NCBI GenBank assembly: GCA_963848675.1
Contig: CAWKEY010000023.1
Span: 186,001 to 250,000, forward strand
DNA from: CAWKEY01 sp963848675
Lineage (GTDB): Bacteria > Pseudomonadota > Gammaproteobacteria > Methylococcales > Methylomonadaceae
DNA: 64,000 bases
Direction of reading: 5' to 3'
This document shows, one piece after another, positions 9,384-18,668 of the stretch; the first letter of the stretch is position 1; each line of letters begins with the position of its first letter. The position numbers and the translations under genes are program-made. A model generated the notes under the pieces. The model was not told where the DNA came from and searched no databases. It was given only the letters and a program-made list of their open reading frames with translations.

Positions 9384-12182
9384 TCAATCCAACAGTTGCG
9401 GCTTGCCGATATGATAGCCTTGCGCATAATCAATACCGAACTCTTTTAGCGTGTTTAAAATGTCTTCATTTTCGACATATTCTGCCACTGTTTTCTTGCC
9501 AAAGGCTCGCGCCACTTCAGACAACGCCTTAACAAAGACCCTGTCATCTTTGCTTTTATCGATTTGCCGGATAAATGCGCCGCCAATCTTGACGTAATCT
9601 ACCGGAAAATGTCTTAAGTAATAAAATGAAGAAAACCCGATGCCAAAATCATCCAGCGCCAATAAACAACCCAGCGCCTTGATTTGACCAATCAATTTCC
9701 CGGCGTTTGCAAAATTGGAGACGGCGGCCGCCTCGGTAATTTCGAAAATAAGTTTACCAGCATCGATCTCAGGCCGATTAACTAGGTGGCAGATATCTTC
9801 AAAAAGGGTAGCATCGTTAAACAAACACCCCGATAAATTAATGCTTAATTTAAAATCCTTGCCTTTATGCTTAAATTCAATGAGCTTTTCCACGGCCATT
9901 GTTAGCACCAACCGATCAATTTGCCCGATAAGGCCAAGTTCTTCAGCATGGCCGATAAAATCTCCGGGCAACAGCATTTGCCCATCTGCCAGTTGCAGAC
10001 GGATCAGGCATTCAAAATGGGTGACCTGATTGGTCCGGAGATCGAGGATAGGCTGATAACGCAGGGCGAATTTGCCGCCGGCAATGGCGTCCTCGATTGT
10101 TTCCCGCCAGTACAGCATTTGATTTAATTTGATCTGATAATCGCTGTCCGGGGAAAAAATATGGTGCCGCCCCCGTCCTGCGGCTTTCGCCTGATACCTC
10201 GCCAGATCGGCATTAACGAGTAATTCATGGGCGCTCTGGCCATGTTGTGGAAAAATTGCAATACCTATGCTGGCGCTGACTTTATGGGTCTTCCCGGCAC
10301 AGATAAATTCAATTGCCATCAATAATTCATTGATTTTTCTGGCGGTGTGTTCAATGCCTTCGGGTTCCGCATGCGGCATAATGAGGGTAAATTCATCGCC
10401 GCCTATTCGACACAAAATATCTGTCGAACGCACGGCATCTTGAAGCACCCTCGCAGCCTGTAGCAGTAACTGATCGCCGCATTCGTGGCCACAGTTGTCA
10501 TTAACGACTTTAAATTGATCCAGGTCCAAATAAAACAAAGCAGCCTGATAATTATAACGCTCAGCCAAAGCCAGGGTATCGGCAAGCTCTTGATGAAATT
10601 TTCTGCGATTACTCAAGCCGGTCAAATAATCATACAGCGTCATTTTAAGAACCTGCTCTTCGGCGGCCTTCCGGTCACTGATATCGACACCCAAGGTTAA
10701 AATGATGGCTTCGTCATCGGTGTTATTGGTTTTGATGCGCGTGTGCAGCCAGGCAATAGCACGCAGATTTCCGGGTTCTGTTAATAGCTGTCCATCCATC
10801 TGGAAACGGTCATAATCCTGACCCGCTCTCAACTGATTCAGTTTTTTGATATGTTCTGCATCGGACTCCGGCAAAAAAACATCAAAAACCTTACCGATTA
10901 TTGCATGGCTAGACGACTCCAGGGCATCAATACCGGCCTGATTAATCGTCAAAATCATGCCGTTTAGTTTTTGCGTCATGATGATAATAGGGGCCACTTC
11001 AAATAAACGCCGGACAAAGTCCCTTTGTTGGGCTATATCCTGGCTTTTTTCCAGCACCATGAAGGTATTGCGGCGCACTTGCTGTTCCAGATGTTCCAAC
11101 TGCCCGGACAGCGTTAATGCCGTATGATTCAACTGATCCAGCTCGTCATAACCCAAGGTAAAGCTGTTTTTCATCATTACCTGTTGTTTAAATTGAGCGT
11201 ATTGATTTTTTGACAATAAAGGCAAAGCATTGGACAGCGTCGCAACCCGGCGTAATGCCATATGCAAAACCAGCATCAGCAATAGCAAAGAGAACAATAG
11301 ACTGACAACGCCATATAACCAGACCTGCTGCTGATCTTTAAGCAGGTGTTGGTAATCCGGAGTCATGTCGTCCACGAATAGAAAAAACGGCGCCGTAGAG
11401 ATGGGCCCTGGTTGAATTGGAAAAACGCTGATTTCAAAAACACGCTGATCGAAGGTGACAGTTTGGCTTTGCGCGATTAAATCATCCAGTGTGAAATGAC
11501 TGGCAACGTATTCATAAACGGGCAGGTTTTTGTCCAGCAAAGTCATGCCTGATAACTTAACCGGCCATTGCCGGTTTTCTGCCTGGGCAGTAACTAAAAC
11601 GCCTATATCGGCATCGGCCGCTCGCTTGAATTTAATAATGACATCGGCAAATGAACGAATGACACTCAAGGCGCCGATTGTTTCCGCCGTCCCCAACACT
11701 GGCACTATAACCTGCTGGAAACAAGTGTCGGAGCAATAAAGCTGATGCCGGGGTTTTTCCTCTTCTAATACCTGCTCAATCGTGGTGTCGGCCGAGATCA
11801 GTTGATTGCCCCAGGATTTGACGAGCTTGGTCTGCCTGTCAAACAAGGCAACGTTTTCCAGGCCCCAGCTCAATTGCCACTGCGACCAGTTATCATCCAG
11901 CACCGGCAATACTGAGGGCTGCAGTTTGGCTTGCTGAAGCCGGGAAACTGGACTCAGCGAAAGCAACTCGGCAAATTGTTCCAAGACCAAAAATGAATCT
12001 TCCGTTAGTGTTCTGGCGATGCCGATTTGGCTGCTTTGGATATTTTTTCTATCAAGGGCGAAATCATCTATTGATTTCAAATATAAAAAATAGGAAAAAA
12101 CACTGTGCAGTATCAGAAAAACACCACCAAACACGACGGCCAGCTTCCATCTCAAACTAAAATAAAATCCCTTGTTTTCCAT
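9384..12182 (-). CDS. Membrane GGDEF-EAL cyclic-di-GMP protein with PAS domain
   Basis: The 932-residue protein has a TM segment near 13-31, a periplasmic sensor region to about 285, a second TM (about 287-308), then a PAS domain (about 385-510), GGDEF (about 525-680) and EAL (about 690-930). GGDEF is intact (CRIGGDEFTLIMPH), suggesting diguanylate cyclase activity. The EAL signature reads ECLIR instead of EALLR but keeps the Glu; DDFGIGFSSF and AQGYHIGKP are also present, so phosphodiesterase activity remains possible. It probably senses an extracytoplasmic signal and sets c-di-GMP. The ligand is unknown. A small membrane protein gene precedes it. Confidence 0.9.
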   Translation of the reverse strand: MENKGFYFSLRWKLAVVFGGVFLILHSVFSYFLYLKSIDDFALDRKNIQSSQIGIARTLTEDSFLVLEQFAELLSLSPVSRLQQAKLQPSVLPVLDDNWSQWQLSWGLENVALFDRQTKLVKSWGNQLISADTTIEQVLEEEKPRHQLYCSDTCFQQVIVPVLGTAETIGALSVIRSFADVIIKFKRAADADIGVLVTAQAENRQWPVKLSGMTLLDKNLPVYEYVASHFTLDDLIAQSQTVTFDQRVFEISVFPIQPGPISTAPFFLFVDDMTPDYQHLLKDQQQVWLYGVVSLLFSLLLLMLVLHMALRRVATLSNALPLLSKNQYAQFKQQVMMKNSFTLGYDELDQLNHTALTLSGQLEHLEQQVRRNTFMVLEKSQDIAQQRDFVRRLFEVAPIIIMTQKLNGMILTINQAGIDALESSSHAIIGKVFDVFLPESDAEHIKKLNQLRAGQDYDRFQMDGQLLTEPGNLRAIAWLHTRIKTNNTDDEAIILTLGVDISDRKAAEEQVLKMTLYDYLTGLSNRRKFHQELADTLALAERYNYQAALFYLDLDQFKVVNDNCGHECGDQLLLQAARVLQDAVRSTDILCRIGGDEFTLIMPHAEPEGIEHTARKINELLMAIEFICAGKTHKVSASIGIAIFPQHGQSAHELLVNADLARYQAKAAGRGRHHIFSPDSDYQIKLNQMLYWRETIEDAIAGGKFALRYQPILDLRTNQVTHFECLIRLQLADGQMLLPGDFIGHAEELGLIGQIDRLVLTMAVEKLIEFKHKGKDFKLSINLSGCLFNDATLFEDICHLVNRPEIDAGKLIFEITEAAAVSNFANAGKLIGQIKALGCLLALDDFGIGFSSFYYLRHFPVDYVKIGGAFIRQIDKSKDDRVFVKALSEVARAFGKKTVAEYVENEDILNTLKEFGIDYAQGYHIGKPQLLD

Positions 12183-12240
12183 GCCCGCGCCTAAAATCTA
12201 AATGACAATTGCATACCATACAAATCCCAATCCTGAACCC

Positions 12241-12486
12241 TCAAAGTTCTTTCCGCTCCAATAAAGTAAAATTTTTTATGTGTTCGCCATTAGGCCGGAA
12301 CCTCTGCTGCATGGTAAAAATGGCACGAACATCCATCAACGAATACGATCCAGCCGGCAGCACGCTTTCATTGACCATTATTTCAGCGGTGTAGACAGCG
12401 TAACAGTATGCCACCGACACCGTAAGGGCGGCTAATAACAAAGTGACTTTGGGATAGGCGAGCCTTTGCAACTGGGAAGTTTCCAT
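12241..12486 (-). CDS. Small single-pass membrane protein, function unknown
   Basis: The 81-residue protein has one hydrophobic segment (TLLLAALTVSVAYCYAVYTA, about residues 15-34) after a short N-terminus. A probable extracytoplasmic tail of about 47 residues follows, with VNESVLPAGSYSLMDVRAIF. I recognise no family. It ends 58 bases before the GGDEF-EAL gene on the same strand, so the two may be cotranscribed and the small protein could be part of the same sensing unit. That link is inference from position only. Confidence 0.5.
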   Translation of the reverse strand: METSQLQRLAYPKVTLLLAALTVSVAYCYAVYTAEIMVNESVLPAGSYSLMDVRAIFTMQQRFRPNGEHIKNFTLLERKEL

Positions 12487-12563
12487 GGTTAGTATCTAAC
12501 GGCGCCACTGATTATTATTAGGTTAGTCTATTAAAGCTGCTGCCTCCCCGCTCGACTAAAAGC

Positions 12564-12584
12564 AATCAGCCAATGCCGCTGATT
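12564..12584 (-). terminator. Candidate terminator after the copper/lipoprotein operon
   Basis: On the minus strand AATCAGC-ggcattg-GCTGATT is a perfect 7-bp hairpin followed by GCTTTT. It lies just past the lipoprotein stop. A second, stronger palindrome overlaps that stop (12609-12633). Confidence 0.45.
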
Positions 12585-12608
12585 GTTTGTTCTCTGCTAC
12601 CTTAACCT

Positions 12609-12633
12609 GGCTGGCATTGACTCAATGCCAGCC
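12609..12633. repeat. Palindrome overlapping the lipoprotein stop codon
   Basis: GGCTGGCATT (12609-12618) and AATGCCAGCC (12624-12633) are perfect 10-bp inverted arms around a 5-base loop that itself continues the symmetry. The last two sense codons (Trp, His) and the TGA of the lipoprotein gene lie in it. In mRNA it would form a strong 3' stem, perhaps protecting the transcript or aiding termination. Confidence 0.55.
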
Positions 12634-13125
12634 ACCATATTGTTTGGTGGGGTCGCCCGAAAAACCGGCCGACGTGTTCGTTCCGCTGGAGGTCTTACTT
12701 TGTGAAATAGCGCCAATCGCCGCTCTGGCCATATGTTCCTTGGTAAATCCCCCCATATCCCGTGCCGCCCGCACCACTAACGAAGACATGTGGGTAATAT
12801 CCTGTTTTACCGCCGAGGCATCCATCACCACGGCTTCCAATACTTCGTCATGCGCAGGTATTACCAATAATAGGGGATAAGCGGCATTTGCTGGAATGTT
12901 TACCGAATAGCTGGAATCTCCCTTAAGCGTTACCGTAGCGAGTGTTGCGCCATTGTTATCTTTAACGGCTATATTGCCGCTGGTGACCGGCCCGTCTCTA
13001 TCCGCAACGATGCCTTCAATCTGATCCATTTTCCCTGCAGCCGTCAGCTTACCAGAGGACTTATCCCCACAGCCGAGCAATAACAATAGCCCGGCCAAGC
13101 CAACAAATTTAAATAGTGTTTTCAT
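12622..13125 (-). CDS. Small lipoprotein translated with copA
   Basis: The 167-residue protein has a signal sequence ending in the lipobox LLLGC, so Cys19 should be lipidated. The mature part is polar, with a stretch resembling a carboxypeptidase-regulatory-like fold (IEGIVADRDGPVTSGNIAVKD ... YSVNIPANAAYPLLLVIP). Its ATG overlaps the copA stop (ATGA-type, 4 bases), so translation is probably coupled. I do not recognise a named family. The context suggests a periplasmic or envelope role in copper handling, which is inference. Confidence 0.65.
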   Translation of the reverse strand: MKTLFKFVGLAGLLLLLGCGDKSSGKLTAAGKMDQIEGIVADRDGPVTSGNIAVKDNNGATLATVTLKGDSSYSVNIPANAAYPLLLVIPAHDEVLEAVVMDASAVKQDITHMSSLVVRAARDMGGFTKEHMARAAIGAISQSKTSSGTNTSAGFSGDPTKQYGGWH

Positions 13126-15381
13126 TGTTTATCCTCACCCAATTTAATCCAACGCAAACGGTTGGCGTTCGTCACCACCGTTACCGAAGACATCGCCATC
13201 GCTGCACCGGCTATCATGGGGTTCAGTAGCACACCAAATAGCGGATACAACAGACCCGCAGCCACCGGAATGCTGATCGTGTTATAGAAAAAGGCACCCA
13301 TAAAATTCTGTTTGATATTAATCAGGGTCACTTTGGATAATTCGATGACTTCAGGCACCTTTAATAACGAGCCCTGCAAAATCACCACATCCGCACTTTC
13401 AATAGCGACATCGGTGCCGGTACCGATAGCCAGGCCGACATCGGCCTGCGCCAGGGCCGGCGCATCATTAATACCATCCCCGACCATGCCGACAATTTCG
13501 CCTTGCTGCTGCAGTTCCTTAACCACGGCGGCTTTATCCTGCGGCAACACCTGCGCCCTGACTTCAGCAATGCCGGCCTGCTTGGCAATGGCCTGGGCAG
13601 TAATTTCATTATCGCCGGTCACCATCAGGATGCGCACACCCCGGCTTTGCAACAACCGAACCGCCGCAGCCGAATCTTTCTTGATAGGGTCGGAAACGGC
13701 AATAATACCGGCAATCTTGTTATCCACTGCCAGCAGCATCGGCGTTTGTCCCAAGGCCGAGAGTTTTTCCAGCTCACTGTTGTGTCTTGCATATTTGACG
13801 CCCTTTTCATCCATCAGCGCCCTGTTGCCAAAAAATACCGGCTGTTCATTAATTTGCGCCGTCACGCCATGCCCGGCCACTGCTGCAAATTTTTTCACTT
13901 TGCTCAGCTTGATTTGCCGGCTTTCGGCAGCTGCCAAAATGGCCGCGGCCAAGGGATGTTCCGAGCCTGATTCAATACTCGCCGCCCAGCGCAAGACATC
14001 TTCTTCGGCATACTCGCCATAGGCTTCAATCGAGGCAACCGAGGGTTTGCCTTCAGTAACCGTGCCGGTTTTATCGAGAATCAGGCAGGTCAGTTTACCC
14101 GCCGTCTGTAAGGCTTCACCTTTACGGATCAAAATGCCCGACTGCGCCGCTCTGCCGACCGCAACCATCACCGAAATCGGCGTCGCCAAGCCTAGCGCAC
14201 AAGGACAGGCGATTACCAGCACCGTCATCGACGTCACAAAGGCGTAGCCCAATGAAGGCTCAGGCCCAAAAACCAGCCAAATCAGGAATGTCAGCACGGA
14301 CAAGGCAACCACGACCGGTACAAAGATACTGGAAATCTTATCGGCCAAACGTGCAATTTCAGGTTTGCTGCTTTGCGCCTGGCGCACACTCTTAATGATT
14401 TGCGCCAAGGCGGTATCGCGGCCGATGCGGGTTGCCCGGAACAGAAAACTGCCGCTCTGATTCATCGTACCCGCCGCGACCTGTGAACCGGCGATTTTTT
14501 CTACCGGCATCGGCTCACCCGTCAGCATCGATTCATCGATGCTGGAGTGGCCTTCCAGCAACATCCCATCGACAGCAATTTTTTCGCCGGGCCGGACCCG
14601 CAAGGTTTCGCCCAGCCCCACTTGCTCAATCGGAATGTCGATTTCCTCGCCATTTCTGATCACGCGCGCCGTACGTGGCTGCAAGCCGATTAACTGCCGG
14701 ATGGCACTGGAGGTTTTGCCTCTGGCCAGCGTTTCGAGTCCTGAGCCCAGATTAATGAACGCCAGAATAATCACCGCCGCTTCAAAATAGGCATGTTGCG
14801 CCAAGGACGGCAAAGTATCGGAATAATCAATAACCACAGAAGAATAAAACCAGGCCGAACCGGTACCCAAGGCAATCAGGGTATCCATATTGGTCTGCCC
14901 AAGACGCAGGGATTTGATAGCACCGGTGTAAAAATGCCAGCCCGAGTAAACCAGAATACCCAGGGTAATCAGGGCAACTTCGGGCCAGAACCATTGTCCC
15001 GGCTGCCGAACCGATAGCGGGCAACCAGCCGAACTGATCAGCCAGCATCAGCGGCACTCCCAGACTTGCCGCTACCGCGGCTTTTTTCATCAAAGTCCGG
15101 TAACGCTGCATCTCCTGCTCTTCCTGTTCAGCCGGATCTTCCAGCCCTTCCATCACTGCCGCATCATAACCGGCAGCCCTGACCGCCTGTGTCAGCGCAT
15201 CGGCATCGGCGTCACCTTTAACCAGCGCCGAGTGATCGGCAAAATTGACAGCAACCGATTTGACGCCTTTAACGCTTGCCAAGGCCCCTTCCACCGCACT
15301 CACACAACCGGCGCAGCGCATTCCTAAAATGGATAAACGCAACTCGCCTGTTGTTGTATCCGAAGTCTCTTCCGTGCTCAT
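13122..15381 (-). pseudogene. copA: Copper P-type ATPase CopA, split by a one-base frameshift
   Basis: The first part (15381 to about 15000) encodes a heavy-metal-associated domain with GMRCAGC and the first TM segment, then runs out of frame. The second part (from 14999) resumes exactly where CopA should continue (GQWFWPEVALITLGILVYSGW) and holds TGEPMPVEK, the CPC motif in VIACPCALGLATP, DKTGTVTEGKP and GDGINDAPAL. The frames rejoin if one C is removed from the CCC at 14998-15000, giving about 752 residues. It would export Cu+. The cause may be a recent mutation or a sequencing error; the rest shows no decay. Confidence 0.85.
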
Positions 15382-15393
15382 AAAATTACCTGC

Positions 15394-15603
15394 TTACTCG
15401 ACCGTGAAACCGGCATCGGTGATGGCATCTTCAATGGCATCCAGACTGGTTTTGCCAGCATCAAATTCAACGCCGACTTCGTTGTCTTTTTGCGATACCT
15501 TAACCGACAGCACACCGTCAATAGCCTGCAGTTTTTCTGAAATATTGGACTCACAACCGCCACATTTCATACCAATAACGCTTAATACTACAGATTCAGT
15601 CAT
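15394..15603 (-). CDS. copZ: Copper chaperone CopZ-like HMA protein
   Basis: The 69-residue protein is a single heavy-metal-associated domain with the metal site GMKCGGC near residue 11 and the usual beta-alpha-beta-beta-alpha-beta pattern, ending in AITDAGFTVE. Such chaperones carry Cu+ in the cytosol to the N-terminal domain of CopA. It is the first gene of the copZ-copA-lipoprotein set, ending 12 bases before copA, and a good ribosome-binding site (AGGAGA) precedes it. Confidence 0.9.
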   Translation of the reverse strand: MTESVVLSVIGMKCGGCESNISEKLQAIDGVLSVKVSQKDNEVGVEFDAGKTSLDAIEDAITDAGFTVE

Positions 15604-15673
15604 TTCATTCTCCTCATGTCGTCATTTTTGTCCTTATATCATACTCGCCCCAGAGCCGCTAATTTGTTTAAAT

Positions 15674-15693
15674 TGAACCCTGGCAGGGCAACA
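15674..15693. promoter_or_regulatory. Candidate metal-responsive operator upstream of copZ
   Basis: TTGAACCCTGGCAGGGCAAC contains the palindrome CCCTG-g-CAGGG (15678-15688), about 75 bases before copZ, in the divergent region with the EAL-HDOD gene. Copper regulators of the MerR family (CueR/HmrR) bind dyads of this general kind in long spacers. No regulator gene is nearby, so the assignment is tentative. Confidence 0.3.
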
Positions 15694-15848
15694 ATTGACT
15701 CGCTTGCTGCTTTAAAGCCGTCTTCTGAGAGATCACCTGAATTCACTTGCCAATGACTCCCCGATTGAAACAGCCGCTTTCAATTACCAGCGATTACTAC
15801 TATATTGCATAGCAAACCCATCTGAATCCAACACTACTGATACCCAAA

Positions 15849-17048
15849 ATGACAGACTTTCTCATCGGTCGGCAGCAGATTTTTGACCAGAAACTCAATA
15901 CTTATGCCTATGAAATCCTTTTCCGGGGCAAGGATTTTGATTTGAATCATAAAGATGAAGCCACGCAGGCGACTAACCAGGTTATTACCGATTCCATTCT
16001 GGAACTTGGCCTCAATCAGATAGTCGGCCAGCACAAAGCCTTCATTAATTTCACCACACAGAATATTCTGGAAAAAACGCCGCTAAACCTGCCTAAAGAA
16101 CGGGTCGTGATTGAAGTGCTGGAAAGTGTTACCGTTAGTGCAGATATCATCAACAATATCAAAGAACTGTCCGAACGTGGCTATACCATTGCGCTGGATG
16201 ATTTTGTCTTCACGGCTGAATGGAGGCCACTGCTTAAATATGCCGACATTATCAAACTGGATATTCTGGAAATGGGCGAAAGCAAAACCCGGCATATCGT
16301 TGACAAACTCAAACCCTACAAAATAAAGCTGCTGGCAGAAAAAGTGGAAACCCACGAGGAATTTCAATACCTGCAAGAAATGGGCTTTGACTATTTTCAA
16401 GGTTATTTTTTCCAAAAACCCAATATTGTTAGCGGCAAACGTATCGGCATCAATCAAACCGCCGCCATTAAATTGCTGACCCTGATTAACAATCCTGCTG
16501 TTGATTTTGAAGAAATTAGTAAAGCCATATCGCTGGATGTCATGCTTAGCTATAAACTGCTGCACTATATTAATTCAGCGTTTTTCGCTTTGCCCAATAA
16601 AATTGAATCCATACACCACGCGATTGCCTATCTGGGACTGAACGAAGTAAAACGCTGGAGTAATATACTGACGCTGGCTTCACTATCCAATAAACCGGCA
16701 GCCGTGCTGCAAAATTCGTTGATTCGTGGAAAAATGTGTGAGCTACTGGCCAATAAGGTGAATGAACAGGCCGAACATTTTTTTCTGATTGGCATGCTAT
16801 CCAGCCTGGACAGTATTCTGGATATGCCCCTGGAAGAAGCACTTAAACAGCTGCCATTGGCTCCTGACATTCTCTTGTCCATACTCCATAAGGAAGGCCG
16901 GGGCGGTGAGGCGCTTAATTGCGTGATGAGTTATGAACACTGGGAACTTTCCGCGATGACCTTTGGCAATCTGGATCAAACAACCATCGGCAATGCTTAC
17001 CTTCAGAGCATCAACTGGGCAAAAGACGTTCTGGGACATATCAAATAA
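15849..17048 (+). CDS. EAL-HDOD signalling protein
   Basis: The 399-residue protein begins MTDFLIGRQQIFDQKLNTYAYEILFRG, the mark of YuxH-type proteins. A degenerate EAL domain (about 1-200; YEILFR replaces EALLR) is followed by an HDOD domain (about 205-390; LDVMLSYKLLHYINSAFF). These proteins usually lack phosphodiesterase activity and act as c-di-GMP effectors or scaffolds in motility and biofilm control. It starts divergently from copZ and lies alone upstream of hflD. No partner is evident from context. Confidence 0.85.
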   Translation: MTDFLIGRQQIFDQKLNTYAYEILFRGKDFDLNHKDEATQATNQVITDSILELGLNQIVGQHKAFINFTTQNILEKTPLNLPKERVVIEVLESVTVSADIINNIKELSERGYTIALDDFVFTAEWRPLLKYADIIKLDILEMGESKTRHIVDKLKPYKIKLLAEKVETHEEFQYLQEMGFDYFQGYFFQKPNIVSGKRIGINQTAAIKLLTLINNPAVDFEEISKAISLDVMLSYKLLHYINSAFFALPNKIESIHHAIAYLGLNEVKRWSNILTLASLSNKPAAVLQNSLIRGKMCELLANKVNEQAEHFFLIGMLSSLDSILDMPLEEALKQLPLAPDILLSILHKEGRGGEALNCVMSYEHWELSAMTFGNLDQTTIGNAYLQSINWAKDVLGHIK

Positions 17049-17106
17049 ATCGGGTGATGCCATGACATCAACAAGACTGCTCCACTCCAACTCCTGAAAA
17101 AATCTT

Positions 17107-17730
17107 ATGCAATTAAATAACATTACCAATCAAACCCTGGCGCTGGCCGGCATTGCTCAGGCCGCGGCTTTGGTGCAGCAGCTGGCCACGACCGGCACGG
17201 CTGATGCCGCGGCCATAAAAGCCAGCATCGGCAGTCTTTTTATCAATGACGAGCAAGGCGTTGAGCCTGTCTTCGGCGGTATTTCCGGCCTTAAACTGGG
17301 ACTTGAACGTCTCAATGAGCAAATGACCGGTTACAAAATCACTAATCCCGAACAGGCGCGCTATTCGGCATCGCTGGTTTTTCTGGAAAAACAGTTGTCC
17401 AGCCGTCCGGAAATGCTCAAAACCATTTTTACCGGCATCGAACGGGCGCAGGCGCAATCTGAAAGCTTTGGCTTGTTGCACGAAAATGTACTGGCCAATC
17501 TTGGTGACACGTATCACAGCACCGTCAGCACCCTGCAGCCGCGCATCATGGTGAATGGCGAACAGGAATATATATCGAGACCCGATATCGTCAATAAAAT
17601 ACGCGCCTGTTTACTGGCAGGCATCCGTTCCGCCATTTTGTGGAAACGCTGCGGCGGCACGCGCTGGAAATTTCTGTTTTACCGGAAAAAAATTCAGGCC
17701 GAATTACAAAATCTGCTGCCCAAAGTGTAG
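17107..17730 (+). CDS. hflD: HflD-family protein (DUF489)
   Basis: The 207-residue protein matches HflD in length and blocks: NQTLALAGIAQAAALVQQLA at the N-terminus, FGGISGLKLGLERL, and the C-terminal RPDIVNKIRACLLAGIRSAILWKRCGG. HflD is a peripheral membrane protein that in E. coli influences lysogeny by phage lambda; its normal cell role is unclear. It usually follows the tRNA thiolase gene mnmA, but not here, where an ABC transporter gene begins two bases after its stop. Confidence 0.9.
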   Translation: MQLNNITNQTLALAGIAQAAALVQQLATTGTADAAAIKASIGSLFINDEQGVEPVFGGISGLKLGLERLNEQMTGYKITNPEQARYSASLVFLEKQLSSRPEMLKTIFTGIERAQAQSESFGLLHENVLANLGDTYHSTVSTLQPRIMVNGEQEYISRPDIVNKIRACLLAGIRSAILWKRCGGTRWKFLFYRKKIQAELQNLLPKV

Positions 17731-17732
17731 TC

Positions 17733-18668
17733 ATGACTGCCCTGATAGAAGCTGATCATCTTTATCGTTATTACGGCAAGCATTGCGCAGTCAGCGATGT
17801 CTCGTTTAACCTGGCCAAAGGCGAGGTGCTGGGTTTTCTGGGACCCAATGGCGCGGGTAAAACCACCACCATGCAGATGCTGTGCGGCAATCTGGCGCCC
17901 AGTGCCGGGCAAATTAAAATCAATGGTTTTGATGTGCTAGACCAGCCCAGACTGGCAAAACGCAGCCTGGGTTACTTACCTGATACGCCGCCGCTTTACA
18001 AGGATCTGAGCGTGCAGGAATTCCTGCATTACTGCGCGCAACTGCACGGCATAGCCAAGCCCTCGATCGCGGGGGCCATCAACCGGGCCAAAGAGCGCTG
18101 CGGTTTGGTAGATGTCTCTGAGCGGCTCATTGCCCAGCTGTCCAAAGGTTTTCAACAGCGCGTCGGCATTGCCCAGGCGATATTGCACAATCCTGAAGTG
18201 ATCATTCTCGATGAACCGACGGTCGGGCTTGATCCTATCCAGATCAGAGAAATCCGCAGCTTGATCCGCGAACTGGGCCAGGATCACGGCGTCATCCTGT
18301 CCACGCATATTTTGACCGAAGTGCAGGAATCCTGCACGCATGTACAAATCATTCATCAGGGCCGGCTGATACTGAATGAAACGATTGCCGGTTTAAACCG
18401 GCAAATGAATACCGGCACTCTGCAAATCAGCACGCGGCTTGCGCCTGATGCGGGCGCCTTATTGGCGATTGCCGGCGTCAGCGCCATTGAGCCCATCAAT
18501 GCCAATCGGTTCAAAATTCATCACAGCACCAGTTGTAATCCGGCCGAACAGCTTGCCGAGAAAATTATCGCCTCAGGCTGGGGCTTGCAGGAACTGACGC
18601 CCCTCAAACGCTCCATGGAAGACATTTTTATCACCTTAACCCAAGAGCAAAAGACCAGCGATTTATGA
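17733..18668 (+). CDS. ABC transporter ATP-binding protein (GldA-like)
   Basis: From the ATG at 17733 the protein has 311 residues. It shows Walker A GPNGAGKTTT, the signature LSKGFQQRVGIAQA, Walker B EVIILDEPTVGLDP and the H-loop STHILTEV. The C-terminal third is the variable region of this subfamily. It should power the permease and GldG-like protein encoded next (four-base overlaps). Relatives occur in many non-gliding proteobacteria, and the substrate is unknown. A longer upstream start would lie inside hflD and lacks family support. Confidence 0.9.
   Translation: MTALIEADHLYRYYGKHCAVSDVSFNLAKGEVLGFLGPNGAGKTTTMQMLCGNLAPSAGQIKINGFDVLDQPRLAKRSLGYLPDTPPLYKDLSVQEFLHYCAQLHGIAKPSIAGAINRAKERCGLVDVSERLIAQLSKGFQQRVGIAQAILHNPEVIILDEPTVGLDPIQIREIRSLIRELGQDHGVILSTHILTEVQESCTHVQIIHQGRLILNETIAGLNRQMNTGTLQISTRLAPDAGALLAIAGVSAIEPINANRFKIHHSTSCNPAEQLAEKIIASGWGLQELTPLKRSMEDIFITLTQEQKTSDL

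Noticed and set aside
13312..14022. Plus-strand open frame of 236 codons antisense to copA
   Set aside because: It mirrors a conserved P-type ATPase domain and has Ala/Ser-rich, non-protein-like composition. It is a shadow frame.
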